Origin: JBAZUK01 sp041661445
GTDB lineage: Bacteria > Chlamydiota > Chlamydiia > Chlamydiales > SM23-39
Assembly (NCBI GenBank): GCA_041661445.1
Contig: JBAZUK010000001.1
Location: forward strand, 186,001 to 250,000
DNA length: 64,000 nucleotides
Direction of reading: 5' to 3'
A model generated the notes under the pieces. It was not told where the DNA came from and made no database searches. It saw nothing but the letters and a program-made list of their open reading frames with translations. Each line of letters starts with the position of its first letter. The stretch's first letter is position 1. This document shows positions 17,329 to 25,772 of this stretch, in pieces. The position numbers and the translations under genes are program-made.

Positions 17329-18540
17329 TTATTTAGATTTTTTGACGATTGGATCTTTGTTGTTTTCTATCGTCTCTTTTTCAATTACAATTTCTTTAAT
17401 GCTAGAATCAGAGGGGATTTCAAACATAAGATCTCTGAGCAAGTTTTCTACAAGCATTCTAAGAGCTCTCGCGCCGGTTTTTGTGGTTTTGGCTTTTTTA
17501 GCGATGGATCTTAAAGCATCTTCTGTAAAACTTAAAGTTACATTTTCATCTTTAAAAAGTTGAATGTATTGTTGGATGATTGCATTTTTAGGCTCGGTTA
17601 ATATTCTAACCAGATCTTCTTCTGTCAGCTCATTGCAGTTGGCAATGCTGTTAAATCTGCCGACAAATTCTGGAATAAGACCGAATTCAATTAAATCTTC
17701 AGGTTCCAATTGAGATAGGAGATAGTTTATTTCAGCTCTATCAAAAGATTTAGTCTCTGATGTTTTAAATCCGATAGTTTCTTTTCCAAGTCTTTTTGCA
17801 ATTAATTTATCTAAGTTTACAAAAGCTCCGCCTGCGATGAATAAAATATTTTCAGTATTTACTTTTATATATTCCTGCTGAGGATGTTTTCTTCCGCCTT
17901 TGGGTGGAACGTTTGCGATTGTGCCCTCGATTATTTTTAACAAAGCCTGTTGAACGCCTTCGCCGGAAACATCTCTTGTAATTGAAATATTCTGTGAAGT
18001 TTTTCTGATTTTATCGATTTCATCGATATAAATTATACCTCTTTCTGCCTTTTCAACATCAAAATCAGCTGCCTGAAGCAATCGTAATATTATGTTTTCT
18101 ACATCTTCTCCAACATAGCCGGCTTCGGTAAGAGTTGTTGCATCGGAAATTGCAAAAGGCACATCTAATATTTCAGCAAGGGTCCTGGCTATTAGTGTTT
18201 TGCCTGAACCTGTAGGGCCTATTAATAATAGGTTGGATTTACTGTAAGTAATTTCTGAATTTTTGGACAAAGCTTGAATTCTTTTATAGTGATTATAAAC
18301 GCCGACAGCAATAGTTTTCTTTGCCTTTTCCTGTCCTATTATATATTCATCAAGTTTTTCTTTGATCTCTTTTGGTTTTAAGGATTTGAATTCCTTGGGG
18401 GAAGACTTTTTTTCCAAAATGTTATTGCAAAGTCCAATGCATTTATCACAGATGAATGCATTGGGCCCTGAAATTAATTTTTCTACCTGATCTTCTAATC
18501 TTCCGCAAAAGGAGCATGAGGGAGTATCGGTTTTTTTCAT
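17329..18540 (-). CDS. clpX: ATP-dependent Clp protease ATP-binding subunit ClpX
   Basis: A 403-residue AAA+ unfoldase. The N-terminal zinc-binding domain has Cys9, Cys12, Cys31 and Cys34. Walker A is GPTGSGKT (108-115), Walker B IIYIDEID (169-176), the pore loop GYVG is at about 141-144 and the IGF loop that docks on ClpP is visible (ETIGFKT). The length is slightly below typical. The start overlaps the clpP stop by 4 bases (ATGA-type), so the two are translationally coupled, as in many bacteria. In Chlamydia clpX, clpP2 and tig also cluster in this order. Confidence 0.98.
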   Translation of the reverse strand: MKKTDTPSCSFCGRLEDQVEKLISGPNAFICDKCIGLCNNILEKKSSPKEFKSLKPKEIKEKLDEYIIGQEKAKKTIAVGVYNHYKRIQALSKNSEITYSKSNLLLIGPTGSGKTLIARTLAEILDVPFAISDATTLTEAGYVGEDVENIILRLLQAADFDVEKAERGIIYIDEIDKIRKTSQNISITRDVSGEGVQQALLKIIEGTIANVPPKGGRKHPQQEYIKVNTENILFIAGGAFVNLDKLIAKRLGKETIGFKTSETKSFDRAEINYLLSQLEPEDLIEFGLIPEFVGRFNSIANCNELTEEDLVRILTEPKNAIIQQYIQLFKDENVTLSFTEDALRSIAKKAKTTKTGARALRMLVENLLRDLMFEIPSDSSIKEIVIEKETIENNKDPIVKKSK

Positions 18541-19274
18541 TTTTTAACTTCTGGTTTAACTTCTGGTTTAACTTCTGGTTTAACTTCTGGTTTAACTTCT
18601 GGTTTAACTTCTGGTTTAACTTCTGGTTTAACTTCTGGTTTAACTTCTGGTTTAACTTCTGGTTTAACTTCTGGTTTTGCTATTTTATCTACTATTCCAT
18701 AATTTAACGCTTCTTCAGCGCTCATATAAAAGTCTCTTTCAGATTCTTCTAATATTTTTTCTACCTTCTGATTAGTTTTTTCGCTCATTATCTTTGCAAG
18801 AACCTGTTTCAGATAAAGAATTTCTTTTGCCTGCAGCCTGATGTCTTCTGCAGCTCCGCCGACTCCGCCCCAAGGCTGGTGGATCATTACTCTGCTGTTA
18901 GGCAATGCATATCTTTTCCCTTTAGTTCCGGCAGCAAGCAATACTGCAGCCATAGAAGCCGCCTGGCCGATGCAATAGGTGTTAATATCGCATCCCAAGA
19001 AATTCATAGTATCATAAATGGCAAGTCCGGCAGAAATTTGTCCTCCGGGAGAGTTAATATATAGGCTTATATCTTTTTTTGGTTCTTCCATTTTTAGAAA
19101 TAGAAGCTGAGCTACAACAACGTTGGCGATCTGATCGTTTATTTCTGTTCCGATAAAAATAATTCTATCTTTTAATAGACGGGAATAAATATCCATCGAA
19201 CGCTCGCCGCGTCCTGTATCTTCAATCACATATGGTGTTAAAGAATCTTCAATAGAATAAGATGTAAAAGTCAT
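18537..19274 (-). CDS. clpP: ATP-dependent Clp protease proteolytic subunit ClpP with a repetitive C-terminal tail
   Basis: A 245-residue serine protease. The catalytic triad is Ser107 (in GQAAS), His132 (MIHQPWGG) and Asp181 (ERDFYMSAEEA). The core ends near residue 199, the usual end of ClpP. It is followed by an extra tail of 11 exact KPEV repeats and a final KK, which no standard ClpP has. The tail is encoded by a perfect 12-bp tandem repeat. Because the triad and core are intact the protease should work; the tail would extend from the barrel surface. It overlaps clpX by 4 bases and lies 36 bases downstream of tig. Confidence 0.96.
   Translation of the reverse strand: MTFTSYSIEDSLTPYVIEDTGRGERSMDIYSRLLKDRIIFIGTEINDQIANVVVAQLLFLKMEEPKKDISLYINSPGGQISAGLAIYDTMNFLGCDINTYCIGQAASMAAVLLAAGTKGKRYALPNSRVMIHQPWGGVGGAAEDIRLQAKEILYLKQVLAKIMSEKTNQKVEKILEESERDFYMSAEEALNYGIVDKIAKPEVKPEVKPEVKPEVKPEVKPEVKPEVKPEVKPEVKPEVKPEVKK
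18546..18677. repeat. 12-bp tandem repeat, 11 copies, in the 3' end of clpP
   Basis: The plus-strand unit AACTTCTGGTTT is repeated 11 times with no visible substitution (132 bases). It encodes (KPEV)11 on the minus strand. Because the unit is a multiple of three, copy-number changes keep the reading frame and only alter tail length. Perfect identity between copies points to recent expansion or contraction by slippage. Confidence 0.97.
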
Positions 19275-19310
19275 AAACTTATTATCCTTTAGTTTTTTTA
19301 TTTTGTTTTA

Positions 19311-20606
19311 TCAGATTTCCGAAGTTTGATCAAGTATATAATCTTCGGCCTTGATAAGAACAAGTCTTGACAGGGCAAGTGCGTAGATATCTTTTGGTAT
19401 ATCTTTAGGGTCTGCTTTTTGACCGATTTCCTTATATAATATGTTCATCGCAGCCTGTTTTATTTCGTCATCGGATATTTTGATTTTGTTGTCGTTAATT
19501 ATTTTTTTAGAAAGATAAAAAATTCTAATTGAATCATCTGCATGTTTTAAAAGTGTTTTTTCAAATTCTTTTTTCTCTTTTTCATTAAAATGATCATATT
19601 TCTTTTTGAAGTTTGCATTAGCTAATGCATTATTTCTTCTATGCTCGATTTCTGATTCCAATAAAGAATTTGGTATATCAAAAGAATAGGTTTTTAACAG
19701 ATATTCCTGAACAGCTTTTCTATTCTGTTCATCATGACCGACTTCTGCCTGTTTAATTAACATTTCCTTGATAGAAGAATACATTTCATCAACAGATGAA
19801 GCTCCGATTTTTTTTGCAAAATCATCATCGATTTCAGGAAGGGCGGCCTCTTCAATTTTTTTGATAGTCACTAAAACTTTTTTAGATTCAAATTTTTTCT
19901 TTTCTTCTTCCGAAAGATCTTCATCCGGTTGAGAGATTCCTTCCAGTGAATCGTTAAGATTTGCGTCTAAAACTAATTCTTTCATCCATTTTGTCATGCC
20001 TTTGTCTGACACTTCAAACCTGGTATCATTAAAGACCCTAACTTTTGCGTCATTGTCTAAAGAGTCCAAATCTATTATTATATAGTCGCCTTCTTGGATA
20101 GGTCTTTGTACTTCATTCCATTTCGCATGAAAAAATCTTATCTGACGAATTGCCTCTTCTACTTCTTCATCAGTGACAATGTGTTTTTTTACTCTTTTTA
20201 ATTTTATGCTGGAAATATCAACTGCCGGAATTTCCGGATCTGTTTCATAAGAATAAGTAATTGTTGCACCGTTTTCTAATGAAAATTCTTTTAATTTAAA
20301 AATAATTTTTGTTGAACTTCCAAGCGGAGGAAGTTTTTCCTGTTTGTGGGCTCCGATAAAAGCAAGATCAGCTGCTCTTTTTTCCCATTTATTCTTCAAA
20401 CTTTCTGGAAATTTTTTTAAAACCATTTCATCAGGAGCTTTTCCTTTCCTAAAACCAGGCAGTTCAACTTCCTTTTTTAGATCCTTAATAGCTTCTTTTT
20501 GGGCAGACTTGACAAGGTCTGCAGGAGCGATGATCTCTAATTCAACTGTACATCTTGGCTTTTTTTCAATTTTGATTTTTAATTTAGCATCTTGAATTTT
20601 ATCCAC
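19311..20606 (-). CDS. tig: Trigger factor (ribosome-associated chaperone and prolyl isomerase)
   Basis: A 431-residue protein of normal length. The N-terminal ribosome-binding domain carries the family signature PGFRKGKAP (about 50-58). The middle FKBP-like domain (about 150-240) is divergent, with EGDYIIIDLDSL, and a long helical C-terminal domain follows. It assists folding of nascent chains. The order tig-clpP-clpX on one strand matches Chlamydia and many bacteria and probably forms one transcript beginning near the tRNA-Gly gene. Confidence 0.93.
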   Translation of the reverse strand: MDKIQDAKLKIKIEKKPRCTVELEIIAPADLVKSAQKEAIKDLKKEVELPGFRKGKAPDEMVLKKFPESLKNKWEKRAADLAFIGAHKQEKLPPLGSSTKIIFKLKEFSLENGATITYSYETDPEIPAVDISSIKLKRVKKHIVTDEEVEEAIRQIRFFHAKWNEVQRPIQEGDYIIIDLDSLDNDAKVRVFNDTRFEVSDKGMTKWMKELVLDANLNDSLEGISQPDEDLSEEEKKKFESKKVLVTIKKIEEAALPEIDDDFAKKIGASSVDEMYSSIKEMLIKQAEVGHDEQNRKAVQEYLLKTYSFDIPNSLLESEIEHRRNNALANANFKKKYDHFNEKEKKEFEKTLLKHADDSIRIFYLSKKIINDNKIKISDDEIKQAAMNILYKEIGQKADPKDIPKDIYALALSRLVLIKAEDYILDQTSEI

Positions 20607-20630
20607 TTGAACTTCCTTTAAGTTAAAAAA

Positions 20631-20702
20631 AGCGGGTGATGAGGCTCGAACTCACGACCCTCACGTTGGCAACGTGATGCTCTACCACTGAGCTACACCC
20701 GC
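20631..20702 (-). tRNA. tRNA-Gly (GCC anticodon)
   Basis: On the minus strand a 72-base cloverleaf can be folded with acceptor stem GCGGGTG/CACCCGC, D-arm GCTC...GAGC, anticodon loop TTGCCAA (anticodon GCC) and T-arm with GTTCGAG. The 3' CCA is not encoded. It lies just upstream of tig on the same strand. Confidence 0.95.
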
Positions 20703-20928
20703 AAGAAAAGTTGATTTAAATAATAGATTTTTTATGCATTTTCAGCAAGTTTGATCAGATAAAATTTTTTTTTTATTTTTTTTAATTTCTGAAAAAAGCC
20801 TTCACATGCTGTTTTGAGGGCGTTTTAATAATTTTTTTAAAAGATATATAAATTTTTTTATTGATAAGGTTTAAAAAAAAAGGTAAAAGTAGACATGGTG
20901 GATTTAATAGAGTTAAAAGAAAAAAAGT

Positions 20929-23900
20929 ATGTTAAATTTTCGTAAGTTAAAACAAGATTTTTCTTCAAATGTTTTGCAAGAAGGGAAAGCTTTACATGAT
21001 CAAAAAAAGGTGATCAGCGCTAAAATTCTGAGATTGGATAATGATACAATAAGATTTGCTGCTAAAATAATGGGAAATTTCGAAAATACCTATGAAGGAG
21101 AAATCGAAATTGACAGATTTGAATCTGAGACCATTCATTCTAATTGTGATTGTACTTATAGGTTCGATTGTCAACATATAGCAGCCTTGATTTATTATCT
21201 GGAAGAAAACCTGGACTGCATTTTAGTAAGTTATTCCAAAGAAAAAGATCTGGATCAGACTAAAACTTTAGATAAAACTTTATTGGAAACGATTAAAATC
21301 GCTGAAAATAAAGAAGAAAAAAGAAAAGATAAAAATTTTCAAAAACAGATCCTTGCAGAATACATAAGTTCAGCAGACATTTTGTCATCATCGATGTTTT
21401 TTTTGCCTGATGAAGAAAACAAAATTACTAAATCAGAGCTTGCTTTAATTTTTAATCCGAAATCTATAGAAAAAGATCAAAAGTTTGTAGAATTTACAAT
21501 AGCCCTTAGAATACCTTCAAGATCCAAACCTTTAAATATTCCAAATGTTAAAGATTTTTTGGACGCTCTTAGATTTGAAGAAAAAATTAAAATCAATTCA
21601 AAAAATTATTATTTTAAAATGAATTCTTTTAATGAAGTGGAAAAAGAGATTTTAACAACTTTAATATCATCTTCAAGATATAATGATAATTTAAATAATG
21701 AAAGAGCTCAAAAAATTGCAAAAATCGATATTCAGACTTTTGGAGATCTTTTATCCAAAATTCATGAAATCGAAATAAAAAACAATACTTCAAGGAGTCT
21801 ATCTGATCTATCAGAAGACCTTCCTGTTTTTCCATCAATTTTTAGCGGTAATCTAGAAACTCCTCTTAATTATTCATATTGTTCGGCTCATATCAGATTC
21901 GATTTGAAATATCTGGAACCCCCGACTTCAAAAATTTTATTATCTCCGAATTTCGTGATCGATCAAAATACCATTAGTATAAAGGATGCAAATCTTTTTT
22001 ACTGTTCAAAACCAGGTTTCATTTATGAGGGTGTTTATTATAAATTTCCAAGTCATATAAAAAGACAGCATTTAAGTTCGATTGAAGATATAAATAACAT
22101 GACAATTCCGGAACCTTTATTTGGAACGTTTGTGGAAAATTCCCTTCCCGAGATTAAAAGATTTGCGGAAATAGCCAATTTGGAACTTATTGAGAAGTTT
22201 GTTACTATTCCGTTTGCCTCAAATCTTAAGGCGAGATGCTGCCTGTCTTATTTGGATGGCGAATTAGAAGCCGGCTTATACTTTATATATGACGGTATAG
22301 AAGTTAAGGCCAATTCCTTTGACTTATCATATGATAATATTTCAAAATTTATTACCGAACAAGGTATCTTGGCAAGAGATCTAGTAAAAGAGAGAATGAT
22401 AATAAGTGAACTTTTCCAGGATTTTATATTTAATCCAGAATCGGCTCTATATATAACAAAGTCCGAGAAAAAAATTGTCGAATTCATGACAGAAATAATT
22501 CCAAACAATCAGGAAAATGTAACTTTCGAATGTCCTCAAAACCTTTTAGATCAGTTTATTTATGATAAAACAAAATTTACTTTAAAACTCGATGTTTCTG
22601 ATAAGCCGGGATTTTATAAAACGAGCCTTACAGTTGATGGTGAGCTAGATGGTGTTAAGTTCGATCTTCTTTGGGAATGCTGTGCTGTTGGAAGAGCTTT
22701 TATCGAACTTGCAAATATTAAAAATAATAAATCAAATTCCAGATTTTCTAAAATCCTAGTCCTCAATTTAGAAAATTTATCAAAAATAATGCAGATATTT
22801 GATGAGATCGGAATAAAAAAAATGACCTCGCATCAGGAAGATAAGCCTCTTTGGAGCTTGGTTGGAATAGAACCCTCTTTATTTCAAAATCTTCCGATAG
22901 ATTTTTCGATTTCAAAACAGCTTCAGGCCATCAGAAATGAGATGCTGGGAGAATCGCTTCATAATCCGGGAGATTTTCCTGAGAATATAAAAGCTACAAT
23001 GAGAAACTATCAAGTTGATGGAGTTCACTGGCTGGAAAGATTGAGAAAGATGTATTTGAATGGAATATTAGCTGATGATATGGGACTTGGAAAAACACTT
23101 CAGGCCATAGTCGCAATAATCCAAAATCAAAAGATGTCAAATAACCCTTCGATTGTTGTCTGCCCAACTTCATTATTATATAATTGGCAGGAGGAAATAA
23201 ATAAATTCAGTCCGGGAACCAATGCTGTAATTGTTGACGGTATCCCATCTCAAAGAAAAAAAATTATTTCAAAAATTACAGATAAAGATGTAATAATTAC
23301 TTCATATACGCTTATTCAGAAAGATATAGATCTATATAAGGACTTTATTTTTTCATATGCGGTATTAGATGAAGCTCAGCATATAAAAAATAGGCAAACC
23401 AGAAATGCCAAGTCGGTAAAACTTCTGAATGCAACACATAAAATGATTCTAACAGGCACTCCTATTGAAAACTCGTTAGATGAGCTTTGGTCTCTGCTTG
23501 ACTTTTTAATGTCAGGATTTCTATCAACTTATGAAAGATTTACAGAAAGATATATAAGAGCAGTTGGTAATGAGCATTTAAAAAATATTGAATATCTCAA
23601 AAGAAAAGTTGCTCCTTTTATATTAAGAAGGATGAAAGTAGATGTTTTAAAAGAACTTCCTGCTGTGTCTGAAATCGTATATAAATGCAAATTGACCGAA
23701 CCTCAATTGGAATTATACAAATCTTATGCAACATCTGCCAGAAACGAACTTACAAAACTTGTTGCTAAAGAAGGATTTGAAAAAATTCAGATACATGTTT
23801 TAGCTACATTAACAAGACTTAAACAAATTTGTTGTCACCCTGCAATATTTGCAAAAGAGAAAAAAGAGATAGGCGATTCAGCAAAATATGAGATGCTTTT

Positions 23901-24387
23901 GGAATTAGTTCAAAATTTGATAGATGGAAATCATAAAACCGTTATATTCTCTCAGTATACAAAAATGCTTCAAATTATGCGTGAAGACTTTGAATTGAAA
24001 GGTATAAAATTTTCTTATTTGGATGGAACATCAAAAAATCGCTTGCAAATTGTTAAGGATTTCAACGAAAATAAAGAGATATCACTATTTTTAGTTTCTT
24101 TAAAGGCTGGAGGAACGGGATTAAATATTACAGGAGCTGATAGCGTTATCCACTATGACATTTGGTGGAATCCGGCTGTAGAAATGCAGGCTACTGACAG
24201 AGTACATAGAATAGGTCAAAAAAATAATGTATCTTCCTTTAAATTAATAACTGTTAATACAATAGAAGAAAAAATAGTGGAAATGCAAAATAGAAAGAAA
24301 AATCTCGTCAAGAAAGTTGTAAGTTGCGATGATGAGGCAATATCAAAATTAACTTGGGAAGAAGTTCTAGAACTTCTTCAGACATAA
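20929..24387 (+). CDS. SNF2/Swi2-family helicase with N-terminal SWIM zinc finger (CT708-like)
   Basis: A 1152-residue protein. A SWIM-type zinc motif (Cys73, Cys75, Cys81, His83) lies near the N-terminus, then a poorly conserved middle of about 600 residues. The SNF2 ATPase core is C-terminal, with motif I DDMGLGKT (about 714-721), DEAQ box (about 814-817), TGTPIENSLDELWSLLDFL, and the second RecA lobe with SLKAGGTGLN, WWNPAVEMQATDR and HRIGQ. Such proteins remodel protein-DNA complexes; the bacterial target is unknown. In Chlamydia it is also found between tig and mreB. The ATG follows a weak ribosome-binding site. mreB begins 10 bases downstream. Confidence 0.93.
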   Translation: MLNFRKLKQDFSSNVLQEGKALHDQKKVISAKILRLDNDTIRFAAKIMGNFENTYEGEIEIDRFESETIHSNCDCTYRFDCQHIAALIYYLEENLDCILVSYSKEKDLDQTKTLDKTLLETIKIAENKEEKRKDKNFQKQILAEYISSADILSSSMFFLPDEENKITKSELALIFNPKSIEKDQKFVEFTIALRIPSRSKPLNIPNVKDFLDALRFEEKIKINSKNYYFKMNSFNEVEKEILTTLISSSRYNDNLNNERAQKIAKIDIQTFGDLLSKIHEIEIKNNTSRSLSDLSEDLPVFPSIFSGNLETPLNYSYCSAHIRFDLKYLEPPTSKILLSPNFVIDQNTISIKDANLFYCSKPGFIYEGVYYKFPSHIKRQHLSSIEDINNMTIPEPLFGTFVENSLPEIKRFAEIANLELIEKFVTIPFASNLKARCCLSYLDGELEAGLYFIYDGIEVKANSFDLSYDNISKFITEQGILARDLVKERMIISELFQDFIFNPESALYITKSEKKIVEFMTEIIPNNQENVTFECPQNLLDQFIYDKTKFTLKLDVSDKPGFYKTSLTVDGELDGVKFDLLWECCAVGRAFIELANIKNNKSNSRFSKILVLNLENLSKIMQIFDEIGIKKMTSHQEDKPLWSLVGIEPSLFQNLPIDFSISKQLQAIRNEMLGESLHNPGDFPENIKATMRNYQVDGVHWLERLRKMYLNGILADDMGLGKTLQAIVAIIQNQKMSNNPSIVVCPTSLLYNWQEEINKFSPGTNAVIVDGIPSQRKKIISKITDKDVIITSYTLIQKDIDLYKDFIFSYAVLDEAQHIKNRQTRNAKSVKLLNATHKMILTGTPIENSLDELWSLLDFLMSGFLSTYERFTERYIRAVGNEHLKNIEYLKRKVAPFILRRMKVDVLKELPAVSEIVYKCKLTEPQLELYKSYATSARNELTKLVAKEGFEKIQIHVLATLTRLKQICCHPAIFAKEKKEIGDSAKYEMLLELVQNLIDGNHKTVIFSQYTKMLQIMREDFELKGIKFSYLDGTSKNRLQIVKDFNENKEISLFLVSLKAGGTGLNITGADSVIHYDIWWNPAVEMQATDRVHRIGQKNNVSSFKLITVNTIEEKIVEMQNRKKNLVKKVVSCDDEAISKLTWEEVLELLQT

Positions 24388-24397
24388 AGGAAAAAAT

Positions 24398-25486
24398 ATG
24401 CTCACTAAAGACTCTTTAAATTTTAAAGATTTTCTTGTTAAAACTAAAAAACAATTTACTAACCGTATAAATAATCTACATGGAATATTTTCATCTGACA
24501 TCGGAATCGATCTTGGAACCGCAAATACATTGGTATTCGTTAGAGGTAAAGGAATAGTACTTGCTGAACCGTCTGTTGTTGCTGTTGATTCTCTTACAAA
24601 TGAGGTTTTAGCTGTTGGTCATAAAGCTAAGGCGATGTTAGGCAAGACTCCTCGAAAAATTCATGCTGTCAGACCTATGAAAGATGGTGTTATTGCAGAT
24701 TTTGAAATTGCAGAAGGAATGCTGAAAGCTTTAATTAAAAGAGTTACTCCTTCAAGGAGCTTATTCCGTCCTAAAATTCTTATAGCGGTTCCATCAGGAA
24801 TCACGGGTGTGGAAAAAAGAGCTGTTGAAGATTCTGCTCTTCATGCGGGAGCCCAGGAAGTTGTACTGATTGAAGAACCTATGGCTGCTGCTATCGGCGT
24901 TGATCTGCCTGTGCATGAACCTGCAGCAAACATGATAATCGATATCGGCGGCGGAACAACTGAAATTGCGATCATATCTCTTGGCGGTATTGTAGAATCC
25001 AGGTCTTTAAGAATTGCCGGTGATGAATTTGATGACTTCATCATGAACTACATGAGAAGAACTTATAATTTAATGATCGGACCTCGTACTGCTGAAGACA
25101 TCAAAATGACAATCGGTTCGGCATATCCTCTGGGCAATAACGAACTTGAAATGGAAGTTAGAGGAAGAGATCAGGTCGCTGGTCTGCCGATAACTAAAAG
25201 AATAAATTCCGTAGAAATAAGAGAATGCCTGGCTGAGCCAATTCAACAAATTATTGAAAACGTTAAACTGACACTCGAGAAATGTCCTCCGGAACTTGCA
25301 GCTGATCTAGTTGAAAGAGGTATGGTTCTAGCAGGTGGCGGCGCGCTTATTAAAGGCATAGATAAAGCTTTGATCAAAGAAACAGGACTTCCTGTTTTTG
25401 TAGCTCCTAATCCGCTTTTAGCTGTTTGCCTAGGAACTGGAAAAGCTTTGGAATATTTAGATAAATTCAAAAGAAAAAGATTATAA
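24398..25486 (+). CDS. mreB: Rod-shape determining protein MreB
   Basis: A 362-residue bacterial actin homologue. It shows phosphate-1 GIDLGTANTLVFVRGKG, phosphate-2 DIGGGTTEIAIISLGG, the EEPMAAAIGVDLPV stretch and the adenosine-site motif LAGGGALIKGID. An N-terminal extension of about 25 residues, basic and amphipathic, may bind membrane. Chlamydiae lack FtsZ and use MreB-directed peptidoglycan synthesis to divide, so it is probably essential. It is 10 bases behind the SNF2 helicase with AAAGGA as ribosome-binding site; no promoter is needed between them. Confidence 0.98.
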   Translation: MLTKDSLNFKDFLVKTKKQFTNRINNLHGIFSSDIGIDLGTANTLVFVRGKGIVLAEPSVVAVDSLTNEVLAVGHKAKAMLGKTPRKIHAVRPMKDGVIADFEIAEGMLKALIKRVTPSRSLFRPKILIAVPSGITGVEKRAVEDSALHAGAQEVVLIEEPMAAAIGVDLPVHEPAANMIIDIGGGTTEIAIISLGGIVESRSLRIAGDEFDDFIMNYMRRTYNLMIGPRTAEDIKMTIGSAYPLGNNELEMEVRGRDQVAGLPITKRINSVEIRECLAEPIQQIIENVKLTLEKCPPELAADLVERGMVLAGGGALIKGIDKALIKETGLPVFVAPNPLLAVCLGTGKALEYLDKFKRKRL

Positions 25487-25772
25487 CTTAAGTTTTATCA
25501 TTTGAAATCTGTGATACTTTTACTTTTCTTTATTTGAGTAACTTGAATTTTTAATTTTTATTGCTTCAAAGGATAATAATTCGCTGAAAACTTTCAGATG
25601 ATAAGTTAACTGCTATAAAGAGTCTAATGGGAATAGAGATAGCTTATTAAGGATCTTTTTGAATAATAATTCAATTAAATAGTATCAAACATCTGCCTTT
25701 TCTTTTAATTCTGGCTTTCTAAAAAAAATCATGTAATAATTTAAAAGACAAAATAAATTTTTGTAGGTAGAT

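Noticed and set aside
18546..18677. Short regular repeats that might suggest a CRISPR array
   Set aside because: Units are 12 bases with no spacers and are in frame within clpP; no cas genes in the window.
18456..18707. Plus-strand frame encoding repeated NFWF units
   Set aside because: It is the antisense of the clpP KPEV repeat and the clpX start; no ribosome-binding site, and both sense genes are certain.
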